Shown here in pieces: positions 26,705 through 35,022 of a stretch of DNA of 64,000 nucleotides. A program made the position numbers and the translations under genes. Source of the stretch: Psychrobacter cibarius (GTDB taxonomy: Bacteria > Pseudomonadota > Gammaproteobacteria > Pseudomonadales > Moraxellaceae). The stretch is taken from positions 1,612,001-1,676,000 of the forward strand of contig CP131612.1 in assembly GCA_030686115.1 (NCBI GenBank), given 5' to 3'. How positions within the stretch are numbered: the first letter of the stretch is position 1; every line of letters starts with the position of its first letter. A model generated the notes under the pieces. It searched no databases and was not told where the DNA came from. It saw only the letters and a list, made by a program, of their open reading frames with translations.

Positions 26705-26932
26705 ATGAAAGATGTATCTCAGAAAAATGTTCACTTACAGTTGTTTTCACCAAATAACGAGCATATAGGCCATTTTGATGGGGAGTTTTTTTATCCAGCA
26801 GGTGTTCTACCTTATAGAGTTGATGGTGATGAAATATATACTACAAAAATGCCTGCTGAATACATCGGTGATTTTGAAGAAGGACGAGGAGTTTCACTAA
26901 CAGGCGATATCCTATTTTTTGTAAGTGAATAA
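26705..26932 (+). CDS. Small protein, possibly beta-flower-like, after the NERD-helicase
   Basis: From ATG 26705, preceded by AGAGAAG, the product has 75 residues; ATG 26681 would add 8. The sequence repeats a short strand-turn pattern (LQLFSPNNEHIGHFDGEFFY, then PYRVDGDEIYT, then EYIGDFEEG), which resembles the four-fold beta-flower proteins often seen as small accessory genes. It is 48 nt after the helicase and in the same orientation, so a functional pair is possible. The family assignment is uncertain. Confidence 0.5.
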   Translation: MKDVSQKNVHLQLFSPNNEHIGHFDGEFFYPAGVLPYRVDGDEIYTTKMPAEYIGDFEEGRGVSLTGDILFFVSE

Positions 26933-26959
26933 AAACTCTCTTTATTTAATAGATATATT

Positions 26960-27050
26960 AAACATAGTCAATCTACGTCAGCAGCTTAGAACATTTTGAT
27001 TCGTATCTTGGCAAGGCACAAATCAAAAAATTGTTCCTTAATTAGAAGCA
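26960..27050. other. Convergent intergenic region before the integrase stop
   Basis: An imperfect inverted repeat (GAACATTTTGATT and AATCAAAAAATTGTTC, about 26990-27036) with an AT-rich stem could serve as a weak bidirectional terminator between the rightward small gene and the leftward integrase gene. Confidence 0.35.
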
Positions 27051-27052
27051 TA

Positions 27053-28264
27053 TTAATCAGTATTTTCTTTCAATTTATCTAAATAGTCGGCCCATGCCTG
27101 CATCATCACTTTGCGCTCTGGTAAGAACACAGTGCGATTGTAGGCTCTGCCGTGCATATCCCTTACACGATGAGCAAGCTGTTGCTCTACCAATGCTTCA
27201 GGAAAACCTAGCTTCTCTACAATCAAGGTTCTTGCTGTGGCTCTAAACCCATGTACTGTCTGTTTTGATCCACTGTAGCCAAGCCGCTTCAAAGCTTGAT
27301 TCATCGTGTTCTCTGACATTGGTTGGACAGTCGTATGAATAGCTGGGAATAGGTACTGGCTACGGGCGTGTAGGGATAACTCACGTATTAAAACAATGGC
27401 TTGCGTAGGTAGTGGAACGATAAGAGATAGACCAGTTCTACGTTGAGTTTTTCTTGGAGTAAAAGTCCAAGTACCTTCATGAAGATCAAAGTCATCCCAG
27501 AGAGCGTAACGTAGCTCGCCAGCCCTCACGAAAAGCATAGGCATCAATTTTATAGCGATTTTAACTTCAAATGATCCTTGATATTCATCAATATCGTTAA
27601 GCAATCTACCAAGCTCATCCGTATCTAAGATAGTAGGATGGTGTTGTACTACCGGTGTTTTCAATGCACCTAATAAATCCTGTGTAATATCACGCTCGCA
27701 GCGCCCAGTCTGCACACCATATCTAAATACTTGTCCTGCCATTGTGCGCATCTTTACCGCTGTCTCAATATATCCTTGCGCCTCAGCTGATCTGCAAGCT
27801 TCTAATACATCCATTGGCTTGATATCAGTTATAGGCATGCTGCCAAGGTATGCATTTAGCCGTTTCAGCTGCCTATAGTTATTTTTGATAGTAGAGGGGG
27901 CTATATGAGTCTTGCGGCTCATATACTCTTCAGCAACCATAGCGAATGTGTTTTTAGACTCAAGCAATTGCTTGCGATCTTCATCTCTTTTGATATCGCG
28001 TGGATCATCACCGTTAGCAAGATGATACTTAATATCAGTCCGCATCTGTCTTGCAGCTGCTAAAGTGATCTCTGGGTATTGACCTAGTGTTACTGTGACA
28101 CGCTTTCTTGTGATAGGTGTTGTGTAGTCAATGCGCCAGGCTTTTGTGCCGGCCTTACTAATATGTAAATAAAGACCACCGCCATCGGTTAAGGTATAGG
28201 GTTTGTCCAAAGGCTTGGCCTTATCGACTTGAGTATTGGTAAGGGGTTTGACAGTTTTTGCCAT
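27053..28264 (-). CDS. int: P4-type tyrosine integrase
   Basis: A 403-residue site-specific recombinase. The N-terminal part (about 1-90) has the DUF4102 arm-type domain pattern (LTDGGGLYLHISKAGTKAWRIDY, then VTLGQYPEITLAAAR). The core-binding region spans about 105-200. The catalytic domain carries RAGELRY (first Arg), HGFRATART (His-x-x-Arg), LAHRVRDMHGRAYNR (final His and nucleophilic Tyr). It inserts and, with an excision factor, removes the prophage. It starts about 170 nt from the 3' end of tRNA-Arg and runs leftward into the prophage. The length is typical of the family. No excisionase gene is recognised in the window. Confidence 0.95.
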   Translation of the reverse strand: MAKTVKPLTNTQVDKAKPLDKPYTLTDGGGLYLHISKAGTKAWRIDYTTPITRKRVTVTLGQYPEITLAAARQMRTDIKYHLANGDDPRDIKRDEDRKQLLESKNTFAMVAEEYMSRKTHIAPSTIKNNYRQLKRLNAYLGSMPITDIKPMDVLEACRSAEAQGYIETAVKMRTMAGQVFRYGVQTGRCERDITQDLLGALKTPVVQHHPTILDTDELGRLLNDIDEYQGSFEVKIAIKLMPMLFVRAGELRYALWDDFDLHEGTWTFTPRKTQRRTGLSLIVPLPTQAIVLIRELSLHARSQYLFPAIHTTVQPMSENTMNQALKRLGYSGSKQTVHGFRATARTLIVEKLGFPEALVEQQLAHRVRDMHGRAYNRTVFLPERKVMMQAWADYLDKLKENTD

Positions 28265-28267
28265 TTT

Positions 28268-28329
28268 TACAGTATCCTCTACAGTATTTTTGCGCTCATA
28301 CTGTATAGAATACTGTAAAAATTACAGTA
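28268..28329. promoter_or_regulatory. Five TACAGTA/TACTGTA repeats in front of the integrase gene
   Basis: TACAGTA at 28268, 28280 and 28323, and its complement TACTGTA at 28299 and 28311, with starts spaced 12, 19, 12 and 12 bp. They sit just upstream of the integrase start and before the tRNA. They may be integrase arm sites, an excision-factor site or an operator for int. Confidence 0.7.
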
Positions 28330-28372
28330 AGCAAGGGATAATTATGGGTATATAAGGTAAGTTTTGGACAAT

Positions 28373-28416
28373 AAAAAACCCCTGAAGGCCTTGTTCATAG
28401 GGTGTTAAGGGGTTTC
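28373..28416 (-). terminator. Terminator of tRNA-Arg on the minus strand
   Basis: On the minus strand an AAACCCCTT arm and its complement AGGGGTTTT are followed by a T-run. It is downstream of the tRNA and before the integrase promoter region. Confidence 0.75.
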
Positions 28417-28430
28417 TTGGTGTATTTATA

Positions 28431-28506
28431 TGGTGCGCCCACAGGGACTCGAACCCCGATCGATCGCTTAGGAGGCAACTGCTCTATCCTGTTGAGCTAT
28501 AGGCGC
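28431..28506 (-). tRNA. tRNA-Arg (anticodon CCT)
   Basis: The minus strand reads GCGCCTA at the 5' end, pairing with TGGGCGC at the 3' end, then discriminator A and an encoded CCA. The D arm has GCTC/GAGC, the anticodon loop is CTCCTAA giving anticodon CCT, and the T arm contains GGGGTTCGAGTCCC. It decodes AGG. Its 3' half is the probable integration site of the prophage. Confidence 0.95.
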
Positions 28507-28573
28507 ATTTTGGAATAACATTGTAGGAAAAATCGCTCATAAAAGCAATCAACAAAATATAAAGATTTTATCA

Positions 28574-29371
28574 TTACTTGCCATTACTCAAGGCGTCAGC
28601 GACATTCACAGTGTTGGCATTTGCTGCTTCTTGTGCACGTGATGTTGGATTAAACAAGTCATTTACACTGTTTTTATAACCTTCGATATTATAATAATCG
28701 TACTTTTCTAATATATCTTGTCCGGTACTCGAAAGTAAAAAATTACGGAAGTTAATAGCAGCAGTATTCTCTGTCAAAATAATCCCTTCAAGCGCTTGCT
28801 TGCCTCTCAGTGCATAGCTGAAAGAATTTAGGGTACGTGCCTCTGCATTGTCAGTCTCAATGGCACCAGTCTCAGCAGTATCTACTTTTTTATCATCAGT
28901 ATTGCTGATATTTTCTTTGTCTTGGTTTATTTTATTTTGAGCCGCTTTTAGCTCTGCTTGTAACGGTGTCAGACGGTCTACAGATAGACTGTCGTTAGCG
29001 ATGATCATGTCTATATCAGCGCCTAATTCTGAGCGTTTATCATGGTTAGGATTGGCGTTTGATAATGTTAAGAGGTCGCTGGCGGGTACATAACTTGGCA
29101 CAACCTGCACATGAGGATAACGAGATTCGAAGCTAACGATGATATCGTCCAAGGGTGCTTGTAAATCCTCTTCTGCCTTTATATACAGCGTACTGTCGGT
29201 GAGGGTATTTACCTCGTCTTGAGTGGTGGCTGACGACTCATTTGCATTTGCCATGATCGGTAGGGGATCTATATTTTTACGGTTACTGCTCCATAACCAC
29301 GTAAAGATTGCAATAAAGATTATCAGCAGCAGTAAAATTAGTCCAGCCAGTAGCAGCTTGTAGTCTCTCAT
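28574..29371 (-). CDS. Membrane-anchored substrate-binding-like protein
   Basis: A 265-residue protein with an uncleaved hydrophobic anchor at about residues 7-29. The remainder is predicted periplasmic: LYIKAEEDLQAPLDDIIVSFESRYPHVQVVPSYVPASDLL resembles the first lobe of ModA-type molybdate or solute-binding proteins, and RNFLLSSTGQDILEKYDYY resembles their usual C-terminal helix. The middle is shorter than in true binding proteins and has a low-complexity Asp/Asn/Lys insertion (about 145-175). No transporter genes are adjacent. It may be a sensor or a scaffold derived from a binding protein rather than a transport component. Confidence 0.6.
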   Translation of the reverse strand: MRDYKLLLAGLILLLLIIFIAIFTWLWSSNRKNIDPLPIMANANESSATTQDEVNTLTDSTLYIKAEEDLQAPLDDIIVSFESRYPHVQVVPSYVPASDLLTLSNANPNHDKRSELGADIDMIIANDSLSVDRLTPLQAELKAAQNKINQDKENISNTDDKKVDTAETGAIETDNAEARTLNSFSYALRGKQALEGIILTENTAAINFRNFLLSSTGQDILEKYDYYNIEGYKNSVNDLFNPTSRAQEAANANTVNVADALSNGK

Positions 29372-29440
29372 ATGTTACTGCTCTTCTCTTAATGGGTTTG
29401 TGTCAAGTTTACATAAAATGCGGTGAGTGACGTATTATTT

Positions 29441-29962
29441 TTAAAGCTGTTGGTGCAACACTTCATCTGCTAAGTCCGCCAGCATATCTGCAAAAACATC
29501 GGTTTCTGAATCAGGTAAAAGTTTTTTCTCGCTAGTATTCTTATGACTAATTGTACTATTTTGATTGGATAGCACAGGTTGATCGTTTGAAGGGGAGGTA
29601 ACATCATTGTCAATGGCTTTTATTTGGTGTGCAGCCAATGGCGATTCGCCCATCGTAAGCTTGTCTTTAAGCCATTCAAAACCATGGGCTTCCCACCATG
29701 CTTCAAAGCGTGGCAGTGTGCTCCCACGCACCGCGACAGGCAGATTCAATGTTCGCAGTTTTTGTGCAAGTATGGGGTCGTTAATGGCTTGATGGATGCT
29801 CAAATAAAGCGAGCGACTATCATCAGTATAGGGCTGTCTGTTTTGCCACGATCTGTCGTCAATTTTCATACGTGGCAATTGCCACAATTCACCGCGATAG
29901 TATACAACATATAGACGTCGTTTAGGATGAACGAAAATGGCATCAATGGGACGCAAGGGCAT
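29441..29962 (-). CDS. Conserved hypothetical protein
   Basis: 173 residues without signal peptide or membrane segment. The N-terminal 110 residues look folded (aromatic-rich: RRLYVVYYRGELWQLPRM, then FEAWWEAHGFEWLKDK), while residues about 115-155 are low-complexity and polar, followed by an acidic C-terminal helix (FADMLADLADEVLHQQL). It is transcribed leftward, 69 nt ahead of the substrate-binding-like gene. I do not recognise the family. Confidence 0.55.
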   Translation of the reverse strand: MPLRPIDAIFVHPKRRLYVVYYRGELWQLPRMKIDDRSWQNRQPYTDDSRSLYLSIHQAINDPILAQKLRTLNLPVAVRGSTLPRFEAWWEAHGFEWLKDKLTMGESPLAAHQIKAIDNDVTSPSNDQPVLSNQNSTISHKNTSEKKLLPDSETDVFADMLADLADEVLHQQL

Positions 29963-30419
29963 AGTATTAAGTTATTCCGTTAAAAAAGGGTTATGGACAT
30001 AAAAATTACAGCAATTGATCTGACAGCAGCACTGACTTCTCTATTCATAAATATGAGACTTATCAATGCGACACTATCTGTCGTAAGATATTATAATAGT
30101 GGCACATATACTAGTAAACGATAGCTATCGATGGCACACTAATCAGCAGCCTATTTTATGATTGTTATAAATAATCACTGATGATGCAATGATAGTTAAT
30201 CATTGTTGTCATTTGCATCGTGTTTATGACAGCCATGCTAGCAGAAATACATTGTAGTAACGACCGCGAAACATAGATTGGTGAGTATCCTTCGTGGTAT
30301 TCCTTAGCAGCCATCAATATGCATTAGAAAGTTAACGCAAATGTTATTCCATTTCAGGCATTCACGACCGTCTACATCACACTATCACTCATATTATAAC
30401 TTCAATCAGATTATCCTCT
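29963..30419. other. Divergent intergenic region upstream of recC
   Basis: 457 bp without a supported gene. It is AT-rich. A TATAAT at 30092-30097 is a possible -10 for the rightward recBCD operon, but no good -35 is evident. It has several short imperfect repeats and no clear terminator. Confidence 0.4.
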
Positions 30420-33400
30420 ATGTTTACCATTATTCAATCGCACCGCACCGAAAACCTTGTTGATCAACTGCTTGTGCAATATCAGTCTAAGGATCAACCT
30501 GTTTTTGAACCTTTTATTGTCATTGTGCCCTCAATGGTATTGGGCGATTGGTTGGACAAAACCATTGCCAGCCGTGCTGGTATTAGTACGTTGGTACGTA
30601 CTAAGTTTTGGGGTCAGTATCAGTGGACGCTCATGCAGGATGTATTAACCTGCCATAACGCGTATTTGTTAGAGCAGAATCCAGAAGCGGCAACCCTAAA
30701 TGTGCCAGAAGTGGCGGTGTTGTCACCAACGGTCATGCAGTGGCGATTGTTTGGGTATTTGACCTACTATCAAGAGGCGATTGTTGCAGATGAAAAACAT
30801 CCGGTTAATCCGCTACTGGCATCTTTGATTGATGAGCCGCAGGCAGATACTCATCAAGACAATGTGCGACAGGACATTATAAAGGACAAGTCACAACAAG
30901 ATGCCCGTATTTGGCAGCTGGCAAGCGATTTGGCAAGAGTGTTTAACCGCTACTTGACCCATCGTGAGGATTGGCTAGCGTTATGGTCGTATAACAAACC
31001 GCTAAATGTAGATGAATTGATCGCAGAGAAAGATGCATTGTCACTGCGTTTTGATAAGTATGCACGCGGCACGCCTGAATGGTTGGTTGAGCATTATATT
31101 GAGTTAGAGGCTGCCCAGCGCTTCTTATGGTCGCATTTGTTTGCTGACGTTCATCTACACCGTGTGGCACTTGAAGATGTCTTCTGGTCGGCTTTGAAAG
31201 ACAACAAGGCGAATGAGCGCGCTCAGTTGCCCAAAGTGCTGCGTATATTTACCATTCAGCAGTTGCCACAGACCGAGCTCGACTTCTTGCAGCGTTTATC
31301 GAAGTACATGAATATCACGTTATTGCATTACAACCCATCAAAGCTGTTTTGGGCAGATATCGTCGATAAATCATGGCTACAGCGTCAACAGATTATCAAC
31401 CCTGAGAGTGTCTTTTTACGTGATTACGGTCATAGTTTGCTATCACGTTTGGGCAAGCAATCTCGTGATACCTTTGCCATGCTTGCCAATTTATCGGGTA
31501 ATGAGCAATACCAAGAAGAAATAGTAGAGTGGCAAGATAATTTTGATAGTGGTGCAGATGAAAGCATTTATAATGATTTTAGTGCTCAAGATGCCCAACA
31601 TAGCCTAAGTTTATTACGACGTTTGCAAAACGATGTGTTGATGCTTGATGAGCAATCGACCCAGCAAGCAGCGGCTGCTACGGTCTCGCAAGCAGTGAGT
31701 CAGCAGATAGCGCCAAGCCTTGATGAGGATAAGCAAGCAACGGCCTGGTATGACGATGAGGCGTTGGAGAAGAAGCGCTTTGAGAAAGACCGTTTTTGGG
31801 CAATCTCTTCTCAAGATAATAGCCTAAGCATTCACTCATGTCATAGTTTGCAGCGTCAACTTGAAGTGCTGCGTATTATGATTGGGCGCTGGCTAAATGA
31901 ACCTATCAAATCTGGTGAGAAAAAACGCCATATATCTGACATCGTGGTGTTACTACCCGATGTTGAGCGTCATCATGCGCTGATTAACTCTATCTTTGTC
32001 AATGGTAGAGGTCAAGATGGTTTGACCTTACCTGCTAAAGTCACTGGTGTTGTCGATGCCGATATTCGGCAGTTATGGGAAGCGATTATTGGTTTTTATA
32101 AATTATTAGGTAGCCATAGCGCCCGTTTTGAAGCGGCTGAAGTCTTAGACTGGTTGATGTTGCCGCCCTTGTTTGAAAGCTTTGGACTGACTCATGAGCA
32201 AATGAGCCGTGGCTGTGATTTATTGGTAGAGGCAGGCTTTATTCGCGGTTTTGATGAGCTGCATCTTAAGCAAACTTTGGATAGTAATGACTATGACTAT
32301 CGCTTTAGTTTTGCGCAAGCGTTAGACAGATTGACCCTAGGTCTGGTCATGCCAGAAGCTGAGTTGAGTGATTGCTTATATGCTCTAAATGAAGATGAAT
32401 GGCCAAGCACTGCCTTACCAGAAATGACCTTACCGTTACCACAAGTGAGCCTAAATGATGCGTTGATTGTTGAAGCGCTTTGCCGCATTTATACCGGTTT
32501 GGTCGCACGAAGGGATGACCATACAAAAAAAATGAAAGCGGAAGACTGGCTCGATCAGATTGAGAGACAAGTGATTCATCGTTACTTTGGTGATGTGGAT
32601 CAAACACGTACCATGCGAGCCATCTACAATGCGATGAATGGCTTTAAGTCAAGTCTACGAGCCAATCGTCACTACAGACAGTACTCCAGTGGCGATAGCG
32701 CCAACAGAGAAGTAGAGCAGAGGCTAGCAGGTGTAGAGCAACTACCGCTTAAATTAAGCTTTATGTTAGACAGTATCGAAAACGAGCTTGAGAGTCAGCA
32801 AGTCAGTGCGGAGCCGACTGGGGTGATTACCTTTGGTAAGTTTGGTGCCTTAAGAAACGTTCCTTTTGAGTTGGTGGTCATGCTCAACATGGATCTCTCA
32901 GAGTTCCCTGGGCGTGACCGTGATAACCGCTATGATTTGATGAAAGCGACTAACTCACGTCGTGGTGACAGAGTCAGTGAGGACGATGATAATGGCGCAT
33001 TTTTAGATGCGCTGTTATGCGCGCGCAGTGCTTGTTGGATGTTCTACAACGGTCAAAGCCTGACGGATACCCACGAGCACCTGCCAGCCAACCCAGTAAG
33101 CGAATTGCTACAGTTTTTGCAAGGTGAGGTGCAGTGGCAGGTGAACTCGCTGGATACATTGCCTGAGAATATTGATCCCACTACCGAGAGTCTCAAGCGC
33201 TATTTGCCTAAATTGATTAAGCAGTGGTTAGTGACTGAGCATCCTGCTCTGCCTTTCCATGAGAGTCTGTTTGAGACCGAAACTGAAGGCGCTGATATTT
33301 TTGAGCAAGCGTCTACTGATATTGATGGCAATGCTAATGCCAACGTCAATATCAATGCTCAGGATGCAAGCCCTGTTGATATGATTGATGAACTGGATGC

Positions 33401-34946
33401 TTTATTAAATACAGCGATGCGTAAAACCAAGCTGGCTCAGAAAAAACAGTTTCCACCTGCGCCGCTTTGGCAAGCTGTATTCAATATACTAAAGGGCAGA
33501 GTGTCTAGTGAGCAGGTACAGTTGGTTGGCTTGCCCACAAAGACACAGTACGAAGCAATCGCTAAGATGCTTGGTCAAGGCTTGGGTCAGTTAGGTCGAG
33601 TAGACAATCAAACCTTGGCTACACTGGTTGAAATGCTGGCACTAGATACAGTAGCTAATACTAGCGATACTAGTAGCATGATAGATGCGCTTACCCAAGC
33701 GGTATCTGATAGCATATTTAATATTGGAGAGATAGACGTTGAAGGAGTATTGGCGTACCAAGTGCGCCATCCTGCCAAAGCGTTCTTACGCTCGCAAAAG
33801 GTGCATGTGGTACAAGGTGAAGAAGCACTGTCGCATCAAGAGCCATTATTTCTAAACAGTTTGACTACCTATCAAATCAAAGATCATTTGATTAAACAGT
33901 TGGTTACTGATGAGAGTAAGAATAATAGTAATGTAGCGGCTGAAACCACTACGCCAATCCTGATGTATCAAAAAATTATGCCCGCTGGTGTCGCTCGCCA
34001 AACCACGCTACCCAATCAACAACAAAAACTGCAACAGCAATGTTTGGAATTTAAAGAGCAGTTAATAGCTAATGGTTTTGGCGAAAATATTGTACCTAAT
34101 GAAGATGGAGCAGAGGGTACGACAGGTTTGCAGCTACTAACGCCAACCGCCGAGCATCCTGTCCAGATAGAGCTGGCAAACTTGCTAAATAGTATTAATA
34201 ACGAGTCAAAAAGCCAAGCAGATATCGAAGAGGTAGAAGCACTGCTTAAGCTGTTGCCGAAAATCATTAAGATCAAAGGCTCAGTACCTATATTAGCACC
34301 AGTATCATTACCAACAGCAGTGCCGATAGATGCGCATGATAGCCACTCTCATATTCAGGCGGGCATGCCTTATGCTCAGCAATCACCCAAGCAGTGGTTA
34401 AACATATTGCCCAATTCTGCCAGTCCTAGGCATTTACTCAAATTTTGGTTATCACATTTGTATTGGCAAGTGGCCAGACGTACCACTGCTGAGCAAGTGG
34501 CACTCAATGATGGGGTGAGTATTTGGCGCTTTAATAAGCCTAGCTCACAAGTCAAAAAGTATGACAAAGTAATCGCATTTAAACTAAGCCCCATTGTCTA
34601 TGAAGACGCTGTTATTGAGCTGATAAAATGGGCGATTTTTTCCAAGTTATCTGGGCAAGTGCCTATTACTTTATTGCCTGAATATGCACTCAATTACCTT
34701 GATCAGTGTTCAAAATCTGAAGATAGTGAAGGCGGCAGTTATTGGCCAAAACGAGCAGACTTTTCAGATTGGCTACGGTCTGGCTATCATACAGACACAG
34801 TATATGATACTTGCTCTCAGCATGCCATTTGGCAATATGTACTACGTGATCAAGATGGATTTAAGGCTTTGTCAGACGCGTTGACCACCTTGGCGCGACC
34901 ATTGTACGAGCCGATGTTTACTGCGTTAATTGACTTAGATGGCTAG
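30420..34946 (+). CDS. recC: Exodeoxyribonuclease V subunit gamma (RecC)
   Basis: This subunit recognises Chi sites and splits the DNA strands in the RecBCD complex for double-strand-break repair. The N-terminal region matches RecC (FIVIVPSMVLGDWLDKTIASRAGISTLV and a helicase-like fold without functional ATPase motifs). Internal matches include LPKVLRIFTIQQLPQTELDFLQ and the segment GVITFGKFGALRNVPFELVVMLNMDLSEFPGRDRDNRYD, which is diagnostic of the family. At 1508 residues it is much longer than the Escherichia coli protein (about 1120), owing to polar insertions such as those near 860-1010 and 1290-1330. RecB follows 76 nt later and RecD after that, so all three subunits are in one operon. 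Confidence 0.93.
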   Translation: MFTIIQSHRTENLVDQLLVQYQSKDQPVFEPFIVIVPSMVLGDWLDKTIASRAGISTLVRTKFWGQYQWTLMQDVLTCHNAYLLEQNPEAATLNVPEVAVLSPTVMQWRLFGYLTYYQEAIVADEKHPVNPLLASLIDEPQADTHQDNVRQDIIKDKSQQDARIWQLASDLARVFNRYLTHREDWLALWSYNKPLNVDELIAEKDALSLRFDKYARGTPEWLVEHYIELEAAQRFLWSHLFADVHLHRVALEDVFWSALKDNKANERAQLPKVLRIFTIQQLPQTELDFLQRLSKYMNITLLHYNPSKLFWADIVDKSWLQRQQIINPESVFLRDYGHSLLSRLGKQSRDTFAMLANLSGNEQYQEEIVEWQDNFDSGADESIYNDFSAQDAQHSLSLLRRLQNDVLMLDEQSTQQAAAATVSQAVSQQIAPSLDEDKQATAWYDDEALEKKRFEKDRFWAISSQDNSLSIHSCHSLQRQLEVLRIMIGRWLNEPIKSGEKKRHISDIVVLLPDVERHHALINSIFVNGRGQDGLTLPAKVTGVVDADIRQLWEAIIGFYKLLGSHSARFEAAEVLDWLMLPPLFESFGLTHEQMSRGCDLLVEAGFIRGFDELHLKQTLDSNDYDYRFSFAQALDRLTLGLVMPEAELSDCLYALNEDEWPSTALPEMTLPLPQVSLNDALIVEALCRIYTGLVARRDDHTKKMKAEDWLDQIERQVIHRYFGDVDQTRTMRAIYNAMNGFKSSLRANRHYRQYSSGDSANREVEQRLAGVEQLPLKLSFMLDSIENELESQQVSAEPTGVITFGKFGALRNVPFELVVMLNMDLSEFPGRDRDNRYDLMKATNSRRGDRVSEDDDNGAFLDALLCARSACWMFYNGQSLTDTHEHLPANPVSELLQFLQGEVQWQVNSLDTLPENIDPTTESLKRYLPKLIKQWLVTEHPALPFHESLFETETEGADIFEQASTDIDGNANANVNINAQDASPVDMIDELDALLNTAMRKTKLAQKKQFPPAPLWQAVFNILKGRVSSEQVQLVGLPTKTQYEAIAKMLGQGLGQLGRVDNQTLATLVEMLALDTVANTSDTSSMIDALTQAVSDSIFNIGEIDVEGVLAYQVRHPAKAFLRSQKVHVVQGEEALSHQEPLFLNSLTTYQIKDHLIKQLVTDESKNNSNVAAETTTPILMYQKIMPAGVARQTTLPNQQQKLQQQCLEFKEQLIANGFGENIVPNEDGAEGTTGLQLLTPTAEHPVQIELANLLNSINNESKSQADIEEVEALLKLLPKIIKIKGSVPILAPVSLPTAVPIDAHDSHSHIQAGMPYAQQSPKQWLNILPNSASPRHLLKFWLSHLYWQVARRTTAEQVALNDGVSIWRFNKPSSQVKKYDKVIAFKLSPIVYEDAVIELIKWAIFSKLSGQVPITLLPEYALNYLDQCSKSEDSEGGSYWPKRADFSDWLRSGYHTDTVYDTCSQHAIWQYVLRDQDGFKALSDALTTLARPLYEPMFTALIDLDG

Positions 34947-35022
34947 CCCATTATCTAGAACAGCCTCTAATTAATTTTTGCTATCTTGTTTTAATAAATA
35001 ATAATTAAAAGTATGCGCCCAT

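Larger units (their letters stand above)
1..28450. mobile_element. Integrated contractile-tail prophage (right-hand part; left end outside window)
   Basis: Phage tail, baseplate, portal and lysis genes, two polyvalent proteins, a restriction-modification gene and a tyrosine integrase lie together, all rightward except the integrase. The integrase starts about 170 nt from the 3' end of tRNA-Arg(CCT) at 28431-28506, the usual arrangement for P4-type integrases that use the tRNA 3' end as attB, so the right boundary is placed there. No capsid, terminase, tape-measure, replication or repressor gene is recognised in the window, so these should lie to the left. No second copy of the tRNA 3' end is expected within the window. 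The exact core site cannot be set without the left end. Confidence 0.88.
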
